From contig LSRX01000812.1 of the NCBI GenBank assembly GCA_001939145.1, forward strand, positions 66,628-130,627: a DNA stretch of 64,000 nucleotides. The letters run 5' to 3'. This DNA comes from Symbiodinium microadriaticum. Its lineage: Eukaryota; Sar; Dinophyceae; Suessiales; Symbiodiniaceae. A model generated the notes under the pieces. The model did no database searches. It saw only the letters and a program-made list of their open reading frames with translations, and was not told the DNA's origin. Of the stretch, positions 1-9,274 are shown piece after piece. The position numbers and the translations under genes were made by a program. Numbering within the stretch: the first letter of the stretch is position 1; every line of letters begins with the position of its first letter.

Positions 1-220
1 TCAGTAGAAAGAGAAAGCAAAAGCATGCCAAGCAACTGCCCGGAGGCCAGTAAATGCTCATGAGGATCGTGCTGTAGTGGGCCATGGACTTCTGCACTCG
101 GTATAGGAAAATCCGATCCAAGGCTTTCGTGATCACATACATGATAAACACAATGGGGACCAGAAGCTTCCGCCTGTAGCGAAGCTTCTCGTCCTCCATG
201 TCAGAGTCCGAACACTCCAT
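1..220 (-). CDS. CRT-like transporter, copy A0, 5' end only
   Basis: This is the first 73 codons of the same membrane transporter found complete at 26801-28132, cut by the left edge of the window. The start is the ATG at 218-220, followed by the same acidic leader (MECSDSDMEDEK), a basic RYRRK stretch and the first two predicted membrane segments. It stays in frame throughout. It differs from the A1 copy at a few positions, for example Gly-Ser instead of Gly-Ile in the second membrane segment. An in-frame TAG lies two codons upstream of the ATG, as in A1, which supports this start. Whether the rest of this copy is intact cannot be seen. Confidence 0.65.
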   Translation of the reverse strand, partial: MECSDSDMEDEKLRYRRKLLVPIVFIMYVITKALDRIFLYRVQKSMAHYSTILMSIYWPPGSCLACFCFLFLL

Positions 221-3200
221 GGGCTAAAGGAAGAATCCCTTGGCTTGGGCCTAGACAAGATGCCCTGCCAGCGGAGCCCTTTCTGCTGTGAGCCACGGTG
301 AGCCCAGCGAAATGCTTAGTGCGGGAAGTTTCTGCTTTCTTCTCGTCAGAGAGACACAGCAGTCACTACAAGAGCATAGTATTGTTCCCAGCCTTAAGCT
401 TAGCAGTGCTATGCAGTCCTATCCCCGTATTCCGCGGCAATTTTGCAGTACAATAACTGCGAGGTCCCGGTTCTGAGGTTGCAGGGGTGGAGGCAGCTTC
501 ACAACACTATGCAACAGCTCTGGCATGCAACACATAAGGCGCAAGCGGGTCCTATACTGCCAGAGACGCAACACCATGAGGCACAGATCTTCCTGAAAGT
601 GCAGCTAGTGCTCTATCCTATAGTAAAGTTATAGTTAGTGCAGCTTAATCTAGTCTAGTCCGGTGTAGTCTTAGTATAGTGTAGGCATAGAACAATACTG
701 TATAGTATAGTAGTATAGTGGAGTGGAGTATAGCAAAGTACAGTTTTTTCCATCTAATATTTTACTGTATAGCAAAAATTAAAATACGATACTGTCCCAT
801 ACCCTACTGCACCACCCTATGTCGGGCGGCCCTTGATCGAGTTGGATAGACAGACTCAACCACATTATAACACCGCAGCGACGATCTTCCCCTCGTCTCC
901 AACATCTGGGCTTTTGGAACCCCAAAACTTGCAGAACGAAGTGTCGCGTGTTCGGTCGGTACTGTGATAACTTGAGTGTATCGAAAGCCCTCCACTGTAG
1001 GCTTTGCGCAGCCACGGAGCAGACAAGCAGTAGCACGACAAGAAGTAGGTATTGAGGACATTCCCCGGACTCCTACAAGGTTGTAGATCGGCTTCAGAGC
1101 TGTCTCTGGGAATCTTTTGGGGGGGTTAACTTCGGTGCGATTCGAATTTGGTTTTGTGGGGCACGTTGGCACATGTCCTGAGGCTCAATTCAAGCATGAA
1201 GACTTTCCGATGGGTAGGACACAGCCCAAAATGCCTCTAGCCGAGCCTTTCCCGCTGTCATCCTGAAAAAAACCAGCTTTCAAGATGATCTGCAACTTCT
1301 GCGGAGGTCTGGAGGATGATTCGGACAACAGCCCATCTGCATCCTGAACTTTCTGGCACTCCAAGCCCCCGGCCTCAACAAGGCTCTGCAAGCAGCTCTC
1401 CCATCTGTGGAATGCGCCGGGAACAGTCGCAGTTCAAGCACGAAGGATATTTCATGTGAGCAGATTCTCTGAAGAAGTGCTTCGGGAAAGACCCAGGGCG
1501 CGCGCTGGCCTCTGCACTCTGCAACAGTAATTTGGGCAGAAGCACTTCTTGATGTGCTCGTGCAGTGGAATGAGATGGCTCGGAAGTAAGGCTTGGGGGA
1601 GCTTCTTGAACAGCCGCTTGTGTTGCGGTCACCTGTGTTAGCCTCTTGCGGCTTTATGTAGGAACATGACTAGTGACGAGTTGAAGGCTTGTTTTTGTGG
1701 ACATGACTCAGATAAAGGAAACTACAGGTGAGGAGTTTAGGGCATATAGGGCTTCTTTAAGGCTTCTATAAGGTATATAGACCTTCTATAACGCTCCTAT
1801 AACCACATGAATATGTCCTAGACTCAGACTCTGACCGGCTACTTCGGCTCCAGCTCTGAGCCCACGAGCAAGAGTCGAAGTCCCAGTCGTCTCAACTGTT
1901 TCTGCCTGTGAAACTCTGTGACTCTCTGAAAGGAAAAAAGAATTCCTCTATGCCCCATAGTCATAAGTGAAAGTCCGCAGGTCGCAACTATTTGCTGTCT
2001 GTGTTTTTCCAGCATTTAAGCACTGCGGCCTTTCGACCATGATGACAACGACTAGGACAAGAGACCAGCAAATGACCACCACGACACCATAAGACCACCA
2101 AGGGAGCACAGGAGACGTCCAAGAGACGAGCAGAAGACTAGCAGCAGACCCATTACAGCACGAGCAGACAACCAGACGCTGCCAAAATGCATTTCCCCAA
2201 GTGCTGGCAAATTGGAGACCATGCCTGGAAATTCCCCGTAAGTACTGACGGGATTCAGGAGGATGCGGGAGCGCGGCAGGAATGCTTTTTCCCAAGTACT
2301 GGCGGCTCCAGGACCAGCGCGAAGCTGCTTTCGCCCGAGTACTGGAGCTTTTCGGGATCACGACGCTTACCCGAAATTGCTTCCCCAAGCACATCTGTGG
2401 TTCAATGTTTTCGAGAGCCAAGAATGGTGCGTGTCTCGATATTCACAATGAACCCCGGCCCCGGAGCAAGCAATGGAACACCAGCGAAAACTATGCACCG
2501 CAAGGCAGTGGGAAACGTGCGCCGTGAGCATCCCGTGTAAATAATAAGACGCGGGGACCAGATTCGCTGCGCCAGATGTATACAAATACATGATACGGTT
2601 ACGGTGCTGGGCAGCCATTTTCCAGCGCCGCACGGCAACTTCAATCTAGAAACCACCCGCAAGAACGCCATGGTGTTATCACACAGTTTGGGGGAACATC
2701 TCAAGCCAACGTCGAACCCGACTTAGTGTCTTGGGGTGCAGGACTTCGGGTTCAGGGTGTAACGTGGTGTTGTGTTTTGTTGGCGACCCTGCTAGTGGCC
2801 GATTCTATTTTAGCATGCCTGAGCGGTCTCATGTTAGGAGGCCCTGACGAAGGCTCAGGCTTGGCTTTGCAGTTTTTTGGGGTTTTGGAATCTGTTCAAA
2901 CGGTTTTGGCTTTGGTTTGCGCTGTGAGGCCTCAGACTTGGTTTGCATGGCCTTGCTTGGCCTTGCAAGCCCGCTTAACAACCCCTCATAAACCAGCACC
3001 GCCAAACCCCGAGACCCTGTGTAAACCCCGAGACCCTGTGTAAAGCACCGCGATCCCCCTCCTACCATCCGAACCGCCTTTTTGAACCCCAAGAATGCGA
3101 TAATGCGAAGCAAAGAAGAAACAACAAGGGTTTATGCAGGATATCCGAAAAATGTTGCGCCGGGGGTCCAATCACTAAACACAATGCAAAATATTGGACA

Positions 3201-3960
3201 CGATGCATGCCAAGTTCGTGCCAGTGCCGACCTCACCGTTGTGTCTGACCATTTCCGCTCTGGCGTGTGCCGGGCCAGTTCCCCAAAAAACACAGCAGTC
3301 GGCCAGCCAGCCTGGCGTGCAAGAAGGAATAAATGCCCGAGCAGTTGTGAACATCCGATCGAGGCTTAATGGCCCTGAAAACCCTGAAACATGCATGCAA
3401 CGGCATCAACGTCACTAAGCATCCTTCATCTATGTATGACTCGTGTCCCCAACTCAGCTGAACAACAGCAAAACCGGTACCGTCAGCACTGCTACTCGCC
3501 GACACTTCTGGGCCTGATTTCACCTCCATACAACAAGGTATGTATATCTTCTGGGCGAACTAAATGTCTAAATCGCATGTTATATTGGGTTAGGGATGCC
3601 TTTCTCACAAGGTGTGCTCTCAGGGTTGTTGCACGGTTGTGGGGGCCTTCTGAAAAACCAGTACATGTCTTCAGGATCGCATCGCGTGGGGTCTGTTCTT
3701 AAACTCCGAAGTAGTAAGCAAAGACCCTCAATCGCAGACCTCTTAAGGGCACGTTGCTCGCCCAAGGATTAGAAAACGTTGTTTGAAACACTGACAGGCA
3801 CATGACCCCGAAAGAGCATGCCAATCAAAAAAAGGAACATCAACAAAAATCACGGGTGAACACTTCATGCCAAGCACTCCAAAGCAGCAAATCTGCATAA
3901 ACCTTGAGCCCGAATCCTAATAATCCTCAACATGGAGGTCTCCAGGGGAACGCAGCACCC
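221..3960. other. A0 right arm of the tandem unit, no supported gene
   Basis: This is the 5' flank of the A0 transporter. It aligns by eye with 28133-31740 (A1), and its first ~2 kb also aligns with 46671-48390 (A2). Short ORFs occur on both strands, but the copies differ by indels that are not multiples of three. Examples are a 2-base indel near 893 against 28774, and a rewritten stretch near 920 against 47366. I therefore treat it as noncoding spacer, possibly with promoter sequence for the minus-strand transporter next to 220. No spliced-leader relic or TATA-like element stands out. Confidence 0.6.
600..775. repeat. TAGTATAG-rich low-complexity tract
   Basis: AT-rich sequence built from variants of tatag, tagta and agtatag. 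It recurs at the same place in A1 (about 28510-28670) and A2 (about 47050-47220) with small length differences, as expected for slippage. Confidence 0.6.
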
Positions 3961-6910
3961 TAGTTTAAATTCCAAGCAGTCGCAATGCTTTGTCGTGAGC
4001 TGTTGCATATGTGATTCCTTCTGAGAATTCAATAATCTTATTGGTGCAGAAGACGACGACCAGGACTGTTCTTGTTAGCCTTGAGCTCTTGCAAGAACTT
4101 GTGCGGTTTCTGCTAATGTTTCGCGCTTTTTCGTTTCGTCGCACTTGTTTTTTGAGGATATTGAGGCTCGGCTCCTGTCTGGAATTTGGCCCCCGTGTTA
4201 GTTTAGGGTGTGGGGCAAGGTGTTCCAGCGCGCAAGCTTCCGGGACAGGCTCAGCATCCAATGTGTAGCACACAGGACTCTTGATGTGGACCGGGGAGAT
4301 TCATTCGCTCCAACATGAACCCCAACCTACTCTCACCACCAGACCCCGAACCCGAGCCCAAAACTTAGAGATCCGCCAGTTCGGCCCTGGAGTTGCACTT
4401 TCTGCGCCCCCGCAACCCATCATACCGGAACCCTCAGAACCGAATGGTGCCCCCCGGGACGTCTAGACGTTAAATCCCGATTCAGAGCCGAACTGTGGCT
4501 TGCCAGTCCCGAAATCCTGACCTTACCCTCCCACTCGACCCCCCCCCCCCACAAGCCCTCCGAACGAAAACGTTACACAAACATTCAAAAACAGGGCACG
4601 GCAAACCCACCACGTGCATAAACTTGCTACCTGAATCCACCCCGGTTTTTATCGGCTGGCGGTGTGAATCCTCGCCTCTTCAGCAACCAGGCCCCAAAAA
4701 AAAAAGTATACCGAATAGATACCCCTATTGGCTATCTAAGTATCTTAAGGCTTGAAATTTAGACTTCTGAGCTAATAACACATGCGCGCGATCCACAAAA
4801 GGTTTCTATGGCACTGCTCCCACGCATCATGCCCAAAATCCTGACGGCCCTAGAGCTCAAGTAAAACCTGTTTGGACAGCTTCGGGGCTCTGGGGTTTTG
4901 GTGGCTTCAGATGTGGGTGAAAGAAACCGCCAATCCGGTAACTTCAGACCCCTGCCGAAGCCCCCTAAAGTCCCTGAAATCCTAAACCCTAAACCCTAAA
5001 ACCCTGAAGCGCCAAAAAACCCTAAAATCCTAAAAGCCCTAACAACCCCTAAAAACCTTACAAACCCTAAAGCCCCCGGAACAAAAGCAAGCCAAGGCAG
5101 ACTTCTCAAAGACGAAGCGCATTGCTTCGGTGACCTCTGAAGCCAGTGCAAACTGTATTCTTGAGGCTTAAGGTTTAGGGTTTGGGATTAGGCTGGGTTT
5201 CGCGGAGCTGCAAAACTAACCTGCTCTTGTCTTGAACGGCCATGAGAAGCTAAAGCTGCTTAACATCGATCAAGCACAGAAGCAAAAAAACCTGCAAAGG
5301 TCTGCTACTGTCGATTCTCAACTTAACCAACTACCCCCTACACCCCAAACCCCTAAATCCAAACTGTATTGCAGACCCCCGGTAGAAACCTTGAAAGAAA
5401 AGTGTTAGACAAAGCCAAGCAGCGTCTAAATGCATTCCAGATCCTCGACGCTTTAGAGCGCTCAGCAACAAACTCTGTCGAAAGACGGGGGACAGGTCAG
5501 GATTTCAGGATTGGGGTTTTTGAGTTTAGGTTGGGGTAGGGGTCTGGGACAGATTCGCCAGGACAACATACATCCTAAGCAGATGTTCACCATAGACGTC
5601 GCGACCGCCTCCACCTTCATCACGTCGTCATCACCATCACTATCCCACCGCAAGGGTTATCGTCGTCAGCATCAGCAACGCGGTTCGGTTTGCACCACGT
5701 CTGCCGATGCTTCGCCCGCATCAGTTCCTGATGTTCGGGCATTGGAAACTGGTTATTCTTGAGACATGTTGCAAAACGCATGGTTTCCTCACTGCCTGAC
5801 TGTCTAGTCGAGGGCCGGGCAATGCGAGTTCAGGGTTACGTGCGTTTTTGCCCTAAACTTCAAAAACGCCCCTAAGCCTAAAGCCAGCTTATTGTACAAA
5901 GAAGCTCACAGAGGCAAAAACACTGTAAATAAGTTGATAACACTGTTCTGCTTAGTGTTTTCTCTTGTTCTGTCATGTTTCTTTGTTGTGCCTTCTTTCT
6001 TCAGGTCTTCCTGTTATTTGCTCTTTCTTCCGGGACTGAATTTGTTTTTGCAAAGTTCTGTCGATCTGTGTCGTTATTAGATCATGTATCTTGTTCTTCT
6101 GGCCTTCTTTCTGTACATGTTTTCCTTATGTCGTTCTTTCTTTTGAATGTCTTCTGCATTTAGTTTGATCTTTCTATCATTCGTCCTTCCTTTCTTTCTG
6201 TCTGGGCCGGGGGTAGCAACACCCATTCATGTGCCCCAAAACACTAATGTTTGCAGTATTTGTGCTTCTCTGTACAACATACTACAGGTTCTGGGCTCCA
6301 GGAGGTTACAAATATCGCTACTTGGGGTTTAAATTAAAGTCAAGATAGCAACAACAAGGACGCAACCACCCCCACTCGACCCCACACCCCAACAAACCCT
6401 CCAAACCAAAACGTTGCACAAACATTCTGAAACAGGGCATAAACGTGCTACCTAAAACCGCCCGACTGTCAAACCTGCAAACCTATCATCACCAGCAGCA
6501 GAAGAGCCAAACCCTGAATTCTGCAACTCTCTGGGTTTGGTCATCCTGGTCTCTGCTGACGAGCAGCGGTACATGTCTGGAAAATGTTGGAGTAGGTCAC
6601 AGATGTCCTCGGCCGACAGCCGTGAGGAGAGAATCCATGAAGTACCAAACCCAAGCATGCGTCTAATTTGTGAGTCTTCGTGTATTACTGTATGTATCTG
6701 CCCACAAACCAAAAGCTCTGAGCATGTCGACGCATGGCCTTGGTATGTGATAGCAGAAAGGTCTGCGGGTCTCGATGGTGTGCCAGACAAGGACATCGTG
6801 ACGTGGAAACTCACTGCATTGAAACACATTCGGAACAAGCCCAAATTTCACTGTCTCCGGCCGGCGTCGCGCTTGGTCGCTCTCTATTTATGGTTACGCT
6901 TACACACGCA
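3961..6910. other. A0 spacer up to the retroelement, no supported gene
   Basis: Spacer with patchy similarity to A1. Positions 5070-5160 match about 31795-31880. Positions 5395-5660 match 32220-32550. Positions 6440-6905 match about 32600-32990. Positions 4090-4310 match 33725-33920, which lies out of order in A1, so the two copies have been rearranged. The stretch also contains CCCTAAA-like runs and a T/C-rich stretch at 5940-6200. No reading frame survives the comparison between copies. Confidence 0.5.
4975..5072. repeat. Degenerate CCCTAAA (TTTAGGG) telomere-like tract
   Basis: Three tandem CCTAAAC units are followed by many drifted variants (accctaaaat, agccctaac, cccctaaaaa). This is the C-rich strand of the TTTAGGG telomere repeat type known from plants and dinoflagellates. 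It is interstitial here and flanked by single-copy spacer. Confidence 0.65.
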
Positions 6911-7292
6911 CACACGGATGAGAGTTGTCAACACAGTTGACAAGTCCAATTGTATATATATATGTATATATATATATACACTGATTGGGGAAGATCTTGA
7001 GGGAGAGGAAGAACTGGCAGGGGTTGAAGTGAGTGTCCTGAAACCTAAAACGATTGCAATGACAACTGACATCTCGGCTTGCCAGGTTTTCCGGCTTTGC
7101 CTGGTGGCCATTTCAAGAACATACATCAGCAGGTACGTCGACTTGGCGTCCGAAGTCAATATCACAGGAAAGCAGAAAGGTCTTCGTTGGTGCCAGCCTT
7201 CTGCGATCCCCTGGCACCATCTACAAATGCAAACTGCATGTTGCGAAACTGTCCTTCCAATTCCCTTCTCTTAGAATCAGCGTGTACACACA
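6911..7292 (-). repeat. Left terminal direct repeat (3' pseudo-LTR)
   Basis: Matches 15133-15428 and 16733-16842 in the same orientation with scattered substitutions, from the CACACGGATGAG start to the GTGTACACACAC end. It includes a short inverted repeat, a TA microsatellite at 6952-6979 and about 300 bases of non-repetitive sequence. With element genes on the minus strand this is the downstream repeat. Confidence 0.8.
6925..6943. repeat. Perfect 8-bp stem, 3-nt loop in the terminal repeat
   Basis: TTGTCAAC-ACA-GTTGACAA. It lies about 15 bases inside the left repeat and is preserved unchanged in the right repeat near 15147-15165. Preservation in both copies suggests a functional structure or binding site, but the pair is also young enough to be identical by descent. 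Confidence 0.6.
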
Positions 7293-7296
7293 CCCC

Positions 7297-7316
7297 CCCC
7301 CCTGTCGACAGGGGGG
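7297..7316. repeat. 20-bp perfect palindrome CCCCCCTGTCGACAGGGGGG
   Basis: A perfect palindrome centred on TGTCGACA, immediately inside the left terminal repeat and preceded by more C residues. The right repeat has CA-rich sequence at the equivalent place instead. It may mark an internal junction of the element, or a fold-back mis-assembly at the poly-C run. Confidence 0.6.
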
Positions 7317-7439
7317 AATTGCCTCGAACCTGCAGTGCCAGTCCTGATATGTACTGGATCGATGCAGTTGCCTGGTCATCTCTTTCCGATCAGCGGTCAA
7401 CTGGAACAGTAACCTGCAAAACAAAGACAGCCTGTACAA

Positions 7440-8106
7440 TTACTTGGCTTGACTGGAGCGAGCCACCGAAGATTGCATGACATGTTGCACAAGTGCAAGT
7501 GTGCTTGGAAAGGACTGTTTAGGACCGTTTCTTTCCTTGTCCATCCTGTCCCCGTGACTTCGAAGAAAATCTAGAATAAGCTTCGCTCTATTCGGAATAT
7601 AGAAATCAACATCAAGCTGCTTGCTGGCATGCAATCGACGAAGAAACACCTTCTTGCGGCAAGATTTAACAATGAGACGAAACTTCTGTGATCCGTCCAG
7701 ATTCTCACCTAGCCTAGGAAATCGGCGCTTCTTCGTGACGGATTTCGGTTGGTCCTGACATGGCTTGGCTACGTGATGCTGTCGGACGTGAAACTTGATG
7801 CTTCTGACGAACTGATGCCGCTGACGCATGTGACGAGCTGGACGACTCAAAAGCACAGGCAGAACTCATTGGCATGCTATCTTGTGCAGGAATCCGGTCA
7901 TGGCTTCCACCTGACGAGATCAAACCATTATCCATTGTATCGCTGTCCTGTCCCAATGGACTGCTGATTTCCTCCGGTGTACGAAGGAAGCTGTCAAAGG
8001 AACCTTGCTCCTCATCCGATGCAGAAAAGAAAACGGAGCCCACGTCAGATTCTGTTCCCGACATGTTAAGGATTGCTACAGCTTGACTTGAAGGAGGCTT
8101 CGTCAT
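7440..8106 (-). pseudogene. Element ORF: Ser-rich acidic N-terminus, basic C-terminus
   Basis: I do not recognise a named family. From ATGs at 8106 or 8064 the frame gives a Ser/Asp/Glu-rich acidic segment (MSGTESDVGSVFF and on). The reading then moves to a second frame around 7740-7830 with a basic, more ordered tail. That tail contains KKRRFPRLGENLDG, SCRKKVFLRRLHASK and LDVDFYIPNRAKLILDFLRSHG, and ends at 7440. The CAGG sequence at the change of frame could be an intron border or a frameshift. It is the 3'-most ORF of the element, about 150 bases before the left terminal repeat. Confidence 0.45.
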
Positions 8107-8170
8107 CAAGAGAGAGAGAGGGATCCACAGGAAACCTTCATGGGACATGCATGTGAAGCTCGGTCTGCAC

Positions 8171-8216
8171 TGAGAGGAAGGAGAGAAAGAGAGAGAGAGG
8201 GAGAGAGAGAGAGAGA
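8171..8216. repeat. GA microsatellite
   Basis: Interrupted (GA)n run between two element ORFs. On the minus strand it reads as a pyrimidine tract just upstream of an ORF start, so it could serve as a splice-acceptor tract. Confidence 0.6.
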
Positions 8217-8357
8217 ATGCATACATGCCCAGAATCTTTATGCACTGCAGAAACCTGGTTCAAAGCTGCCACTATGTGGAGACTCTGGTCGAAGCGGCCT
8301 GTTAAAAGCATGCAAAATGAATTAAAGCCTTGAACTCAAGGCAGTTACAGTGTGAAC

Positions 8358-8611
8358 TTACGGTGTCCTCGATCGTCGTCTTTTCTTGCTGGGGCTGACC
8401 GAAACATCCGCTGAAGGAGAGGGGGAAGTTTGGATGGTGCTCTCCTCCTGTGCAAATGGACGAGATTGTCGTTCCTGATGTCTCGGTGCTAGCCTTGATG
8501 CCATCGATGAGTGACTGGGAACCACTGCCACCACCATACTTGACCGTCCGTACGCCACGACCACTTCCATCCCGCAGGGATGGGAGAACGGCTCCTGCTA
8601 CGATCCGGCAT
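8358..8611 (-). pseudogene. Element ORF fragment, Trp-rich and Arg/Ser-rich
   Basis: From the ATG at 8609-8611 the minus strand reads an Arg/Ser start (MPDRSRSRSPIPAGW) followed by an unusual tryptophan cluster (WKWSWRTDGQVWWWQW), then a stop near 8495. A second frame overlapping the same stretch ends in another Arg/Ser tail (SPSKKRRRSRTP) at 8358. The two pieces may be one protein split by a frame change. It lies between the coiled-coil ORF and the 3'-most ORF. Function unknown; Arg/Ser dipeptides suggest RNA binding only by analogy. Confidence 0.35.
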
Positions 8612-8800
8612 GGCGATGAGGTCCCTTTCGGTAAGACACAGCTGCAACTGTCAAACAACAAAATGATGCAACATGCAGACATACAGGTCCGGAAAGGTTC
8701 TTTGTCTGACATGTAAATAAGCACAGCAATCGGTCCTGTTTTTACCTAAAGGGCATCAAAATCTGAAGGTCGGCACATACAGACCAAACTTCTCATCCGC

Positions 8801-9148
8801 TCAAGAGTGGTCCTGTTTGAGGGACTTGAGCTCTTCTTCCAAAGCCTCTTCTCTGTCCTGCAACTGATTGATGGCTGTGTTGGTGGCCTGAATGAAATCA
8901 GCAAACATCGAGTTGAAGTCAGCATTGTTGAATTCAGGCACGCTGCTGGAGGCACTCGGACTGTGGCTTTGGACTCCTGGAAGAGTATACACTGTTGTCC
9001 CATCCGGTAGTTCCTGAACTGAATGAGGCTGCTGGGAGTCCCCTGTCTGATTCAAAAATGAATCAGGTTGACTGAGGAGCTCGTGGATGGCATCAGCCAG
9101 TCCCTCACGCTGGGTTACTGGTGCTTCAGTCACTCTGGAGGTGGACAT
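8801..9148 (-). CDS. Element ORF: small acidic protein with C-terminal coiled coil
   Basis: An open frame of 115 codons from the ATG at 9146-9148 (MSTSRVTEAPVTQREG) to the stop at 8801. Residues 1-70 are Ser/Thr/Pro-rich and probably disordered. Roughly residues 80-115 (QATNTAINQLQDREEALEEELKSLKQ) have heptad character and predict a coiled coil. It follows the reverse transcriptase on the same strand, with about 125 bases between them, so it could be an independent ORF or an exon of a longer downstream gene. It resembles oligomerising ORF1-type proteins only in general architecture. No domain is recognised. Confidence 0.4.
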   Translation of the reverse strand: MSTSRVTEAPVTQREGLADAIHELLSQPDSFLNQTGDSQQPHSVQELPDGTTVYTLPGVQSHSPSASSSVPEFNNADFNSMFADFIQATNTAINQLQDREEALEEELKSLKQDHS

Positions 9149-9274
9149 GGCTTCGAAATCCTCTAAACAAAAACACACCTACCGCTGAAAGTAAACTGAG
9201 GAGGCAGCAGACAACAAAGTCCTCCAAGCAAGCAAGCCATCAAAAGAAAACAGGTACGACCAAGCAAAGTTTTA

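Noticed and set aside
804..1172. 122-codon minus frame, with relatives at 28662-28946 and 47250-47621
   Set aside because: The three copies differ by indels that shift the frame (near 893 and 920), so it is not under coding constraint.
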